A DNA stretch of 64,000 bases from Platanthera guangdongensis (taxonomy: Eukaryota > Streptophyta > Magnoliopsida > Asparagales > Orchidaceae). Both the position numbers and the translations under genes were made by a program. Positions 1-11,504 of the stretch are shown here, piece after piece. Location of the stretch: contig CM077151.1 of NCBI GenBank assembly GCA_039583875.1, forward strand, positions 27,209,940-27,273,939, in the 5' to 3' direction. How positions within the stretch are numbered: the first letter of the stretch is position 1; each line of letters begins with the position of its first letter. The notes below the pieces were generated by a model. It was not told the DNA's origin and did not search any database. It worked only from the letters and a program-made list of their open reading frames with translations.

Positions 1-300
1 GAGAGACGAAATCCTAGAAGAGAGGAAGGAAGAAGGAAAAAACTAGAGATAGAGAGGGGAAGTTAGAGAGAGATAGAAAACTTCACTAATATTTATTGCA
101 TAAGAATTACAAGACCCATCGACCCTATATATAGGCGCCGATGACATAATTGTAAATAACACAAACATACAACAAATATTAAAAACACTTAAATACTATA
201 ACACGAATTGATACGACACGACTCGATACAACACGACTTAATGGCGGATCCAATGCAAAATATTTGCTGGCGGATCCGTAACATGGTCCCATGTGGGATG
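1..300 (-). mobile_element. Possible LTR fragment, minus orientation
   Basis: On the minus strand a TATA-like box (CCTATATATAGG, about 125-136) is followed by an AATAAATA polyadenylation-like signal and a purine-rich tract in the first 90 bases. This is the order expected of U3-R in an LTR. The window edge cuts it off, so no partner LTR or TSD can be seen. It could instead be ordinary intergenic or intronic DNA of the neighbouring CUTA gene. Confidence 0.3.
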
Positions 301-789
301 AGCTATATGAGCGGATCAACGATTTCTAAACTAGAAAAAAATGATTAAGATCATACTTTTATCTTGTCATGCGGCTAGAATCTGATCTAAGCACTAAGAT
401 CAAATCTAATGGTTAGATTTGATCCCAAGGGCTCAGATCAAATTCAGAAACCAATTACACTATAAAACAAAACACGTAATATAAGGATATACGAAAGCAG
501 TAAACACTATGTACTAAATTGTTTTCGAGCAAAGTTTTATATTTGAACCCTGAACTACTCCTCATCTTGATTCTTCTTCGGTTCACTCATCAAAGAATTT
601 GCGTGGTGGGAGAGTGAGGACGGTTGTGAACACAGTGGACAATACAGGTTGCCTTTGGATAGGTGAGGTTATAAATGCTATTTTCCTAAATTTTCATAAT
701 TATATTGTTTACCTTGTGGGAGCCTTATGCCTATAAAGTCCTGATCTATATTGCTCTTATTGACTCTAAACGAGTCCTTTTTTTCACAG

Positions 790-1607
790 GAATCCAGTCA
801 GTTTATTGGTGGGAAGGCAAGGTATGGGACCTTGAAAGTTCAACTGTGTTACTGACCATAGTAGGACTTAATTGCGAGCAGCTCATATAGCACTTTTGAG
901 GACTAAATCACACCTTTTACCTCCTCTGTGCAGGTTCAGTCTGATTCCGAAGAGCTGCTCATCATCAAGACCAGAGAGTCTCTTCTGAATCCTTTGACAG
1001 AGCATGTCAAAGCCAATCATGAATACGAGTAAGCTCCTATAGATTTGATTTTTCGCTACTCCAAATGTAGTAACCATTAGGCTCTGTTGGGTACCGTTCG
1101 GGCTTTGTTGCGGCGCTCCTCATTTGAAATGACTTCACCCAAATAAGAAGTCGATCTCTGGTGGCATTCCGCCTCTGGTGGGAAGAGAGAAAACTCCGCT
1201 TCCGCTCACTTTTGCATCAAACAGAGTCTCAAAGCCTCCCAACTAAAACCAATTGGTCATACATACGCATACGATCTAAATATTAAATCCACAAGGCCAA
1301 GTACATGAGGTTTCTTCTATGGGGACTATTTCCTCGTATGCCCCCTCGCTTGTTGGGCTTTTGATCTCTAACATTATTTAAAACTGGGTGGCGTAGGCTG
1401 TGTCCACCCTAAAATCAACTAGTCATAGGAAGAGGGTCCTACAATCTATTTTAAGGGCACGTAGCTTTCCGACCCGGGGCTATATTCTCAATTTTTTTTT
1501 CGGCATCATTTTATGTCCACAGCGTCCCTGAGGTGATTGCGTTGCCGATTAATGGCGGAAATGACAAGTACCTGGAATGGATCAAGAACAGCACCAGAGA
1601 TAGCTGA
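790..1607 (+). CDS. CUTA: CutA1-type divalent cation tolerance protein, 3' exons
   Basis: Three exons join in frame: 790-821, 934-1028 and 1523-1607. The introns have GT donors (gtatgg at 822, gtaagc at 1029) and AG acceptors ending at 789, 933 and 1522. The product reads GIQSVYWWEGK, then VQSDSEELLIIKTRESLL, LTEHVKANHEYD and VPEVIALPINGGNDKYLEWI, with a TGA at 1605-1607. This is the conserved C-terminal two thirds of plant CutA. Family members form trimers and are linked to copper tolerance; the plant form is usually sent to the chloroplast. The upstream exons (transit peptide and the beta strand before LAACVN) are not recognisable between 1 and 780, so they lie before the window or are lost. 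The tryptophan in YWWEG is a small departure from the commoner YxWxG. No break is visible in the part present. Confidence 0.87.
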
Positions 1608-3035
1608 ATGCTAGGTTTGCTTTAATATCCTTCAAGGCTTGGCCATGCAGCTTATGTGGAGTACTGTGACGTCGATATGGAACTGATGTGGTTTACTTTG
1701 GTTTTGTGGAATACTGCAGTAATAAATAAATAAAAATGGCAGTATCGTAAATAAATGTGTTGTATTTATGATAAAAAAATGTGATGTTATATGCAGATCA
1801 TTTTCTGCTATGTGCAGTCCAAGGATAAGTAAAGGTCAAACTAAAAAATCATAAAAAGCTGTGAACTCATGTAGTTTTTGACCTGCACATAAAAGCCGAT
1901 GTCGGCCTGCATGCATATAGTTATTACCCAAAAAATGATTGTACAGATAGCATGGTGTGTGGACCCAATAATTTCTCTAATTTTTGTCAATTTTTTGAAG
2001 AACATTTTGCTTCTAGGATGATTTTGGACGGTAGATTGAGAATGAGGGTACAAGTGTCATCTGCTCTCTCTCTCTCTCTCGCAATAGTTGGGGATTGGCG
2101 TGCTTTTGAAACACGCAATGCCATTGTCGGCACGGTTTATTTGTTTAGGTGAGTTTGGACGAAAATGTCATTATCATAGAATGTATCTATTATCATAGAA
2201 AGTATGTTTGACATGACAAGAAAGTAAAACTAATTTGGAACATAAAATTGGATGGAGTTGTTTAGGTGAGATGAGGTGTTTACGATGATGATGTTTCATT
2301 ACCACCGTGTTTACGACCACCGAAGTCTTCCAACCGTCCGGCCGGCTTTAGTGCCGAGTATTGATTAACAAGTTGACTTTTAAATGATGTCTAATTCTTA
2401 GAAGTTTCTGAACTATAGGAATTATAGACTGCACAATAGGTCAAAATTATCATTTTAAGCCTACTCATTGCACAATTATGAACTGCACAGAAGTTGGTGA
2501 ATCACTTGCATCTTATTGGTGTTGCAAATTAACTTTTGTTGAGATTATGGAAGTGCAATATTTGAACTCATTTATGTCTAGGAGCCTGTCTGGGTGTGTA
2601 GTTGCGACTCAAGATGGGAGGGGTTGGAGATGAAGATAAAATTAATTTGTTTTAGCGGTGGCGGGTCGTCGGGTGGAAACAGAGAGTTTGAAGGTGGCTG
2701 CTGAAACTTTTTGAGCTCAAGGCGGGCTGGAAACGGAGCAAACGCCGTATTTTGTTTACCCTCCTTGGTTGCCCAAAACGGATTAGATATAAAAAATAGT
2801 GTGTGCAAGGCATTTTGGGGGAGTTGAGGCTATTTAAAACAAGCAAAAAATAGTGTGTGCAAGGCGTTTTGACTGAATGCTTTGTTTGGAGGTGTTATAT
2901 TGTGTTTGAGCAGTGTTAATACGAAATCATGCTAGGAAATAGAGCGGTGAGAACATGCGTACATTTGTGTAGGTGATGTTGTTTGAGAGGGGGTTGTTAC
3001 AAAAAGCTTGTTCAACGCCTGACTTGAGAGATTAA
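1608..3035. other. 3' flank of CUTA, no gene recognised
   Basis: The 3' UTR of CUTA is followed by AT-rich DNA with a short CT run near 2071. A roughly 25-bp direct repeat (AAAAAATAGTGTGTGCAAGG) occurs near 2788 and 2845. The segment near 1780-1870 (GATGTTATATGCAG, then GCTATGTGCAG) faintly resembles the ends of the TIR element at 48038. No convincing ORF is present. Confidence 0.5.
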
Positions 3036-3238
3036 GACTGCATTTGGCGTGACTTATCACGACTTATTTGCTCTGGTGTGGTTGAACAAAAATTTTATTG
3101 TCATATCAAAATCTTATGTCTCAAACTAGTTTCCTTTTTGTAATATTTGTGATATCAAACATACATTCTATGATCATGACATTTTTGTCCAGCCTCAACA
3201 GAATAAATAAGTTGCAATAAGCTGTGCCAAATGCACTC
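3036..3238. mobile_element. Tourist-like (PIF/Harbinger) MITE
   Basis: The element is 203 bp. Its ends are inverted: GACTGCATTTGGCGTGACTT at the left and, read from the other end, GAGTGCATTTGGCACAGCTT, with the similarity running on for about 30 bp. It is flanked by the trinucleotide TAA at 3033-3035 and 3239-3241. A 3-bp TWA duplication and a G-rich ...CATTTGG terminus are typical of Tourist-like elements. There is no coding capacity. Confidence 0.72.
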
Positions 3239-4364
3239 TAATTGTGATTATCATTGCTCAAACACAATGTAGAAAACATCATCTTAAGCTTTTCAAATAT
3301 TAATTATTATATGAGGAAGTATCCATGGACTTTGCAGATTTAAAATACAAGAAAATATGTCAAAACAGACTTCAAGAATATTTTTAATACTTGAAGCGGG
3401 CTCCTTAAAAAGCTTTGAAATGAACATTAAAAAGTTGTGAAAATAGTTTCAATTAAAACATTTTTTTTCATGTTTTTTAAGGATGTCCATATCTATTTAT
3501 GATTTAATGTATTATATTGGGAGATTTTATTTATAACATATCAATTATATAGGTTTAATTATTGGGACCTCCCCTGAGGGTTTGCATAATTATAGGTTGC
3601 ATCCATCTATCTTTCGAAATTACAATTACCTCCCCCCTTCAAGTTTCTTCAATTTACAAAAAAGTTTTTTTCATTGGAAATATGAATATAAAATGATAAA
3701 ATCAACTAAATTATTTCAAGACATTTCAATTTTATCTTTTGTACTGACTATAGTGAAAGATGTAACATTTTTCTTTATGAAAAATGATAAAATATGCAAA
3801 ATAATTTTATGATATTTCAATTTTATTCTTTAAAAAACTAAGATTAAAATATCATAAAAGAATTTAGCCGGAGGGTGTTCATGTAATTAACACTAATTAT
3901 ACATGTTTTAATATACTATAGATATAAAGATTCAAAATAATAATTTCTTGGCATTCCTTCACTCCTAAGTCCTAAGCATAGAAACATGAAGCAAATTATA
4001 AAGGCAGGCCATGCTCACGCTTAGATGACATCCACTGTTGAAAATTAAAAGAATCCAGTCCCTCTTAGACTAGAGCAATATGAGCATTATTTATTTCCCA
4101 TGCCAGTGTGGTAGTGTGTGTGCCCCCACACGTGCACTCTCACTCAAACATAGCCGCATGTGTGCCAAGACGGTGGGCCCCTTTCCCGCTGAGCGTGTGT
4201 TCTGCGCCTCCTTACCAAATGCACAAAGAAAAGCGAGCATGGGTCGGTAGTTTAGAGGATAGTATTATTATATTGTATTAATTTATTATATATCTAATTT
4301 ATAAATATTCAGAGTCAACAATGTCTGACTCGTGTACGCGATAGCCAAAGTGGGTTTTGATAAT
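3239..4364. other. AT-rich intergenic DNA
   Basis: No gene, promoter or structured repeat stands out. The stretch is strongly AT-rich, with short poly-T and poly-A runs. Confidence 0.5.
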
Positions 4365-5297
4365 TAGGCTTTATTTGAGACAGCTCTTCCGGATTGAAAA
4401 GTTGCTGTCCGGATAGAGTTGTTTTAAAATAGATTTCTGGGGAGCAGTTTTGAAAAGCTGCAGAGTGTTTGGGTGTTCTGTGTAGAAGTGCGCTTTGAAG
4501 AGAGATTTTCTATTTTTGCTGTTTGGAGAAACAACTTTTGGAATCTGTTTTTTTAAAAAATAAAATATAGAACTATATAAAAATAACTGATAACAAGAGT
4601 TTTTTACATAGTTCTAGAAAATAGAAAAAAAGGTCTTCCAACTTCCGGCGATTGTTTCCAATCATTCCAATCACCTGTTCGAAAATAAATTGATATGAAT
4701 CAAACCTTTGATAATTTAAATCCTTTACATTTTTTGTGAAATATGGATCTGAAATCGGGAACTCTGGATGCGGCGGGATGCCTCCTCGCGACAACGGGAG
4801 AGACGGAGGAGTTGCAACGCGACACCTGAGAGGCGCGATCTTTTCCTCCTCCTAAACGCGGCTGGAGTGAGCGCGAAGCCGGGCCAATGGAAGAAGGAGT
4901 CGCCGATGCTAGGGCTGGAGAAGAAGGAGTCGCCGATGCGAGGGCTGGTCGTCGATGCTAGGGCTGGAGAAGGAGTCGCCGATGCTAGGGGTGGTCGTCG
5001 ATCTCTGCTATCGCCGATGAAATCGCCGTTCGGGAGGAGATGGGATCGGGATCGCGGAGGCCAGCCGATGTCGCGATGTTTGCCGTTCGGGAGAAGGAGC
5101 GCTGCAGGATCGGGAGAAATAAAAAGTGATTCTAAGGGAGCTGAACGCAGGGGGGAGGAGCTTACCGAAAAGAGCTCTGGTAGCAGCTTTTTGAACCGCG
5201 ATTTCATTAAAAATCTCTCCCAAACAGCGGAAATAACAGCTCTGGCGTCTGGGAAAGAGCTTCTCCAGCCGCCAAAGCTCTCCCAAACAGACCCCTA
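4365..5297. mobile_element. Non-autonomous TIR element with GC-rich core
   Basis: The right end read inward (TAGGGGTCTGTTTGGGAGAG) pairs imperfectly with the left end (TAGGCTTTATTTGAGACAGC). Related text such as 'GCTGTTTGG' and 'AAAGCTGC' continues more than 150 bp into both arms. The core (4770-5110) is much richer in GC than the arms and holds a tandem repeat. Overlapping reading frames exist on both strands but none resembles a known protein. I could not find a clean TSD, so hAT versus PIF/Harbinger is open. Confidence 0.5.
4888..4992. repeat. Short tandem repeat, unit about 27-30 bp
   Basis: Three imperfect units share GGAGTCGCCGATGC followed by AGGGCTGG. They lie inside the GC-rich core of the surrounding TIR element and give glycine/alanine-rich translations in several frames, with no sign of selection for protein. 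Confidence 0.7.
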
Positions 5298-5627
5298 GTT
5301 TCCGCAGCTTATAGAAGCGTGGCTTATTGGTAATCACTAGTCACTTATGGAAGCGTGGTTATGAATTATGATATGTCAGTTCGTAACAACCTGATCTTAA
5401 GTAAGTAATTAGTTTTGTTGCGGGTCATTCAACACTCTCACGGATTAGTCAAGGCGGATCGACTGTGGCAGGTCGTCTTGACTTGAGCGTGAGATGAACA
5501 TGCAACCAGCTAAACTTTGCATACTACCTGTAACATGCGTACCATATAATCAATCCCAGTCATTCATGCCCCACGTGATTCGCCTCCGTTATTAATAAAA
5601 AATGACGTTAGATGCCTCTGTCGTCGG

Positions 5628-5853
5628 TGAAGCCACCGACGGCCTGCCCGGCCCCCACCAGCAGGTTCGTCGGTCGCCAGTGAACCCGTCGGGGGTTGTC
5701 CGGCGGCGAGCAGATAGGGCCACTAAAGGCGGTGGCCCTGCCCGTGAGATCCAGATTCAGGCCTCATGGGCCCTGCCCGCTCGCCGCCTGACAACCCCCG
5801 ACGAACCCACTGGCGGGGGCTGGGCAGGCCGCCGTCGGTTTTGTCAGTGGTGG
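5628..5853. repeat. Imperfect inverted repeat (foldback-like)
   Basis: The left arm (5628-5712) contains ACCGACGGCCTGCCCGGCCC and CGTCGGGGGTTGTCCGGCGG. The right arm (about 5780-5853) carries their near-exact reverse complements in mirror order. The loop is about 65 bp. The RNA would fold into a long GC-rich hairpin. It lies 84 bp before a solo LTR and could be a MITE or a foldback element; no TSD was identified. Confidence 0.6.
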
Positions 5854-6205
5854 CGAACCCTTCACGTGCAGGCCGAGAGGAAGAGGCAGGAGAGGATGCA
5901 AGCAGTTAATTAAAATAAAAAAACATATGATGTTAGTGTACAACACGTATTCGTCGAGTATGAGTCCTATCACAGCCAGGTCAGCAGAATTCAAGGTCAA
6001 CAAATCAAGACAGGAGTCAAAGTCAACATACAAGATCGCGGAAGGCCTGTGCGAGTATGGCGAGCCCCCCTCGCATACTCTCCAGATAGGCGACTATGCG
6101 AGATACTCGCCCAGCCCGTGCGAGTTCCCCCTGGAAGTCACCTAGTCGTCAGGGAGGTGGGGTATAAATATGACCCCCCGCCTCCTTGGATTTGCCTATA
6201 AATAG

Positions 6206-6578
6206 TGTTGATTTCCTTATTGGTTCGGATCCGGATCCAACCCGGATCCGGATCCAACCCGGATCCGGATCCAACCCGGATCCGGATCCAACCCGGATCC
6301 GGATCCAACCCGGATCCGGATCCAACCCGGATCCGGATCCAACCCGGATCCGGATCCAACCCGGATCCGGATCCAACCCGGATCCGGATCCAACCCGGAT
6401 CCAGATCCAACCCGGATCCAGACCCGTTTAACACTTTAGGTTTTTAATGTTATAAAACCTAGGTTTGTTAATTCTCCTGTGCAACAACCGTGAGAATAGG
6501 AGTCGCAAGTTGCTTTTGTGGAGGAGCAGCCCGCCTGTAGCCCTTGTGGAGGAGCAGCCCGCCTGTAAGAGTCCTCCG

Positions 6579-6612
<34 letters not shown>

Positions 6613-7125
6613 GCTCGTGCACTCGGAGAGGCCGTCGGCCTTGGGTGTTGTCGCCGGTCTTGGAGGAGGTAGCCGCCGGTGTTGAGAGAGGGAGTTGCTG
6701 CCGGGCTTGTTAGAGGTTGTCGCCGGCGTTGCAGTGGACGTTTTTGGAGTGGAGCGCCGCGCGGTGTCGACGACATGCGCGTGTGTAGTTAGCTTCGACA
6801 GAGGTTTTCTCTCCGGTGGCGGCGTTCTTCGGTGGCGGCGTTGTTCTCCGGTGGTGGTGCGGCTGAACGTCGGACTTCGACGTTGAAGGTTCGGTGAACC
6901 TTGTGCGTGTGCAAGACGGATTGCAGTCCAGATCTTAGATTCTCGCCGCGGATCGTGCGTGTTCGGTGTACCCTCGGCATATTCATCAGACGATCATTTT
7001 TCTCATGTTTTTTCTTGTATTTGAATTTATATTCTCATTATATAATTTGTGTGGCTATTTTTGTGTTCTTGTTAACATGCAATATTTTATAGCTGTGACT
7101 GCGTTTTGTACCGGATTTTACAACA
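6206..7125 (+). repeat. copia-1 5' LTR
   Basis: It starts TGTTGATTTCC and ends TTTTACAACA, directly after the AATAG target copy. It contains the expanded 17-bp minisatellite, then a CT microsatellite (about 6581-6612), then a region also found as a fragment at 45690-45927. Confidence 0.9.
6228..6424. repeat. 17-bp minisatellite with tandem BamHI palindromes
   Basis: About eleven near-perfect copies of CGGATCCGGATCCAACC, each holding the 12-bp palindrome GGATCCGGATCC. The 3' LTR of the same element has a single unit plus a partial one (8827-8855). All six frames are open, giving Asp-Pro and Gly-Ser rich spurious ORFs. The last two units carry the variant GGATCCAGATCC. Confidence 0.93.
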
Positions 7126-7127
7126 AG

Positions 7128-7138
7128 TGGTATCAGTG
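7128..7138 (+). promoter_or_regulatory. copia-1 primer-binding site
   Basis: TGGTATCAGTG lies two bases after the LTR end. It matches the initiator methionine tRNA primer site (TGGTATCAGAG) used by most copia elements, apart from one base. Confidence 0.8.
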
Positions 7139-7278
7139 TCAGATTTCGTGTAAGTGACTGATTGGACGTTCCAGTTTTGGGTTTGGGTCAACGGTAGGTG
7201 ACGACATCGGTCCGCTCCCTATCTTCCCAGATCTGATCCGTGAATTAATCAGATCATCTAGAGGTACTGCAGTCAGCT

Positions 7279-8314
7279 ATGACAGCGAAGAACATCGTAT
7301 TGGCCAGGTATTCGGTGGAGAAATTTGACGGTAGCGGGAACTTTCGCCTCTGGTAGATTCGGGTCAAGGATATGCTGGTTGAGCAGGGGTTGATCCAAGT
7401 GCTGCGGGGGCGTGATACTTTGCCCGCTCCGGTGAAGGATTCTGAGTGGACGGAGATGGATGAGCGCGCCACTAGCGCTATTAGGATGTGCGTCGACGAC
7501 AAAGTGTTGTTCAACGTAGGTATTGAAGAGTCCGCCAGCACGCTATGAGAGAAGCTGGAGGGACTTTACATGAGCAAGTCGTTGACCACGAGGTTGTTAC
7601 TGAAGCAGAGATTGTACGGACTGAAGATGCAGGAAGGTGGTAACCTGCAGAAACACTTCAACGTGTTCAATGGACTTCTGAGCCAACTGCATGTGGTTGG
7701 TGTGAAGGTGAAGGAAGAAGACAAGGCCTTATTGCTTCTTACCTCGCTCCCGGTGTCGTATAAGCACATGCAGACCACCCTGGTGTATGAGAAGGATACA
7801 GTAGATGTGGAGCAGATCACGTCTGCGTTACTGTCCTGTCAGACCTCGCTCCTGAGGGTGTGCATGCTTTGGAAGTAGGACGATGATGAGGGAGGCAGTT
7901 CGAGAAGGGATCTAAAGTGTACAGGCCAGATCCGCATCGAGAAAGGCAGTGATGTGCTACCATTGCAGGCAGAGTGACCATATCAAGAGAAATTGTCCGC
8001 AGCGTGCGCAGATTTCTGGGGACGTCCAGGGTGCGGGCAAGGCGGCTGTAGCTACGACAGATGATAGTGATGTGTCTCTCCTCATCACTGAGAGTCCATG
8101 TGACTCTGATAGCTGGGTATTGGATTCTGGTGCTTCGCAGCACATTTGCTCGGATGCAGGGATGTTCAGTTCACTAGAGGTGACGACTGAGTCGGTCTTT
8201 CTGGGTGACGACTCAGCATGTGAGGTCACGGGGACATGGACGGTAGACATCAGGTTGCATGATGGAGCATTGCGTAGGCTTGAGCGGTACACCTGGTACC
8301 TAAGCTGCGCATGA
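7279..8314 (+). pseudogene. copia-1 gag and protease, broken
   Basis: Translation from the ATG at 7279 gives copia gag (VEKFDGSGNFRLW near the start) with in-frame stops at about 7354 and 7546. After a frame change a zinc knuckle appears (CYHCRQSDHIKRNC, pattern CX2CX4HX4C, from about 7952). The aspartic protease active site follows as SWVLDSGASQHICSD from about 8113, with the DSGA triad intact. Downstream to about 8450 the reading resembles the segment between protease and integrase (RMNLILLGKLDSRGCNF, then GSLYRLMGST), after which pol is missing. The stops show the copy is dead. Confidence 0.88.
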
Positions 8315-8805
8315 ATTTGATATTGCTGGGCAAACTAGACTCCAGAGGATGCAATTTTGCTGCGAGAGGTGGAGTTCTGACGGTGACACGAGGACGCACC
8401 GCGCTCATACGAGCTATGCAGTGCGGTAGTCTTTACCGGCTGATGGGGAGTACAATGCGAGGTGGTGTGCCCATGATTTCTGCGGCTGGCAGAGTTGATG
8501 GTCGAGGTGGTGCAGGAGATCGCCCTTCTGGTAGTCTGACTAGGCGAGTCAGATTCAGCGATCCAGTTGCGTCGACATTCAGAAGTTGAGCCCGAGCAGG
8601 GATGAGTCGACTGGAGCAGGTCGGCTGATGCCTCGGGTTCTTGAGGTGGTGCTTGTGCAGACTGGTGCTTCGTACAGATCGTGCTACGTGCAATGTTGCT
8701 TCACGCAGTTGATGCCTGGTGTAGATGGTGTTGTGCAGGGAGTGCTTCGTGCATGGAATGCTTCATGCAGGTGGTGGCTCCGAATCCCGAACCAAGGTGG
8801 TGGAT

Positions 8806-9541
8806 TGTTGGTTTCCTTATTGGTTCGGATCCGGATCCAACCCGGATCCGGACCCGTTTAGCACTTTAGGTTTTTAATGTTATAAAACCTAGATTTATTA
8901 ATTCTTCTGTGCAACAACCGTGAGAATAGGAGTCGCCAGTTGCTTTTGTGGAGGAGCAGCCCGTCTGTAGCCCTTGTGGAGGAGCAGCCCGCCTGCAAGA
9001 GTCCTCCGCCTCTCTCTCTTGCTCTCTCTCGCTCGTGCACTCGGAGAGGCCGCTAGCCTTGGGTGTTGTCGCCGGTCTTGGAGGAGGTAGCCACCGACGT
9101 TGAGAGAGGGAGTTGCCGCCGGGCTTGTTAGAGGTTGTCACTGGCGTTGCAGTGGACGTTTTTGGAGTGGAGAGGCGTGGTGTCGACGGCGTGCGCGTGT
9201 GCAGTTAGCCTCGACAGAGATTTTCTCTCCGGTGGTGGCGTTCTCCGGTGGCGGCATTGTTCTCCGGTGGCGGTGCGGCTGAACGTCGGACTTCGACGTT
9301 GAAGGTTCGGTGAATCTTGTGCCTCCGCAAGGCAGATTGCAGTCCAGATCTCTGATTCTCGCCGCGGACCATGCGTGTTCGGTGCACCCTCGATGTATTC
9401 ACCAGACAGTCATTTTTCTCCTGTTTTTCCTTGTATTTGAATTAATAATTTCATTATATAATTTGTTTGACTATTTTTGTGTACTTGTTAACCTGCAATA
9501 TTTTATAGTTGTGACTGCATTTTGTACCAGATTTTACAACA
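8806..9541 (+). repeat. copia-1 3' LTR
   Basis: It starts TGTTGGTTTCC and ends TTTTACAACA, followed by the second AATAG target copy. It aligns along its length with the 5' LTR apart from the missing minisatellite units and a shorter CT run. Confidence 0.9.
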
Positions 9542-9907
9542 AATAGGACCCCAGGGGTACGAGGCGAGGCACTTGAAATCCTCTGCAGAATACTCGCGAG
9601 CTTCATTTTCGAGATACTAGCCGAGTCTTTGTATTCAATTTCCTTAGAGATCAAGTCGCGACTTTGCGACTTCGTCATCAGCTAATCTCCCTCGTACCCT
9701 GTTCGGCCATCTTTGGTTGAGAAGAGGCTGCTCCTTTCGAGCATCCGAGTACGTGGTGAGACCTTCCTGCCGCAACGTCTGGGGTCTTGTTTGACTTAGT
9801 TCTTCATCCTAGTCATCCTAGCCGTCTGATCTAACCTCTGAGCCGGTAATCTTATGAGTCTTTGGTCCGAATTCGAGGTTGAGAATTTTCCTGGCTTCAA
9901 CAGTTAG

Positions 9908-11340
9908 GTAAATTTAATATAACTTTAAAATTTATTAAAATAAATTTAAATACTTTAAAAAATGATATATAAAAAATAATTTTAAAAAGTTAAGAAAATT
10001 ATAATTAAATATCTGAATAATTTTAAATTTAGAAAATTAAATAATTTTAAAAATAATTTTAAATAATTATTTTAAATTATTTTTTAAAATAATTTAAAAT
10101 AATTATTTAAATTATTTTAAATAATTAAAATAATTATTTTAAAATAATTATTCCAGTGACGACGATCTTCCCGGGAGGAGGACCAACGTGGACCCTCTTT
10201 TTTCAACCTCGCCGGCGCACAGATCGTCTTCTCCGTCAGGGATAAGACGATCTCCCGGGAGGAGGACCAACGCCTGCCATCCCTCGCCCTTGACCGCAGA
10301 TCTGCACATTCCACCGACAAGGGAGAAAGTGGTGTTGAAAAAAAGTTCTCAGCAGTTTTGAGATAGCAGCTTTGACATCAGAATTTTTTTACCTTCATTC
10401 CCGACGCAGCGCCGAAACAAACTTGACAAAAAAAAAACTCTGTTGCGGTCGGACAACAATGGAGCAACAACGTGGAAACAAACAGACCCGAAATGTGGAG
10501 GAAAAGGAGGAGAAAGCCCAAATCCGGGTGTCGTCGGTTGTAAGGGCGGAACTCATCGTTTGTCGGGAGAAACCGATTTCAAGCCCTAGATGAAGGGCAT
10601 TGTCGTTGTCAGGTATGAGGAAGTCGAAGGACCCAAACCCGAGTGTCGTCAGCTGGAACCCTAATACCAATTCTTGTGTCAAAAAAACCCTATTACCGAC
10701 TAACAAGAAAATTAGAATTCAGTCCAATGCGAATTCGTATATATTGATATTGAGCTGAAAGCCAATTCCAAAAATTTAATAGCTCCAATCAAATTGACTC
10801 TTAGCCTTCTTTTGGTTGGGCGGCAGCGGCTAGAAACAACAACTGGGTCCGGAGGGGGAGGGATGCAGTTGGAAACTGGCGTATTTCGGCGTACCTACAG
10901 AGAGAGGGCAGGAGCAAACATGGTCGCACGCCTGGAACTCGTGTTTGTTTCCTGCCTTGCGACGGCGGCTGCTCCAGCACCGACGGCCCGCCGCCTACCC
11001 ACACGAAGCCTTAGACTATATTTGGTTCGGAGGTGGCGGGTGCCTCCGGTGGGTCGAAACACCACTTTGGAACCAAAGGAGGAGAGGCGGGGCCAAAAAC
11101 GGAGCGGATCGGAGGGGTCGGTGTCATTTCCTCCTTGCTGCGGGTGCAAACGAATTAAACGTCGTGTGGGCGGCCGTATATGTTTAACCGCCGTCCGGCA
11201 CGGCGGCGTTTGTTTCAAACGAAGACGGCGAATGCCGAATGAAACGAAGTCTTAATATTAAATATTATAAATTGATAATATTTGATACTAAGCCGTTAGA
11301 AGTTTATTTATCAAAAGCCCAAGCCCATTAAAAGTTAAGT
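9908..11340. other. AT-rich tract and short repeats, no gene
   Basis: 9908-10150 is almost pure A and T (TTAAAATAATT-type low complexity). A direct repeat of about 25 bp (CGGGAGGAGGACCAACG core) occurs near 10161 and 10247. From 10790 to 11260 the sequence is GC-rich with MITE-like text (TTTGGTTCGGAGG, then GGAACCAAAGGAGG), but no clean termini or TSD were found. The open frames here show no recognisable domain. Confidence 0.5.
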
Positions 11341-11504
11341 TTGAACAAAACCGAAGCATCTCCGCCGCCTGTTGACCCCAGATATTTTACATTGCTCGCA
11401 AGGAACGGAGCCAACGTATCGAAGGTATCTAGCGGTATACTATCCAGTATTAGTTCAAGAATCCGAAGCGCTCGAACTCTTTGGCCGCTGCGAGATCGTC
11501 GGAA

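Larger units (their letters stand above)
6206..9541 (+). mobile_element. Deleted Ty1/copia retrotransposon (copia-1)
   Basis: Two LTRs (6206-7125 and 8806-9541), both TGTTG...CAACA, are flanked by AATAG at 6201-6205 and 9542-9546. A primer-binding site, TGGTATCAGTG, starts 3 bp after the left LTR, and a purine-rich tract (AAGGTGGTGGAT) precedes the right LTR. The internal region encodes a damaged gag, a zinc knuckle and a protease, then breaks off in the segment before integrase. Integrase, reverse transcriptase and RNase H are absent, so this copy cannot move on its own. The LTRs differ in length (920 versus 736 bp), mainly because of a minisatellite. Confidence 0.9.
5937..9902 (+). mobile_element. 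Solo LTR (family S), interrupted by a copia element
   Basis: The LTR begins TGTACAACACG and ends GGCTTCAACA, flanked by GTTAG at 5932-5936 and 9903-9907. Its two halves are 5937-6205 and 9547-9902; removing the copia insert leaves about 625 bp. A related LTR with the same termini lies at 40785-41668. The promoter region reads GCCTATAAATAG then GACCCCAGGGGTACGAGG, matching TATAAATAAGACCCAAGGGG in the other copy, so transcription was to the right. No internal retrotransposon sequence is next to it, so this is a solo LTR. The lineage is not determined; I suspect Ty3/gypsy. Confidence 0.82.

Noticed and set aside
4768..5298. A host gene in the GC-rich core of the TIR element
   Set aside because: Frames overlap on both strands, depend on a tandem repeat, run into the terminal repeat and show no known domain.
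6138..6447. Frames rich in Gly-Ser and Asp-Pro on both strands
   Set aside because: They come from the 17-bp minisatellite of the copia-1 LTR and have no independent support.
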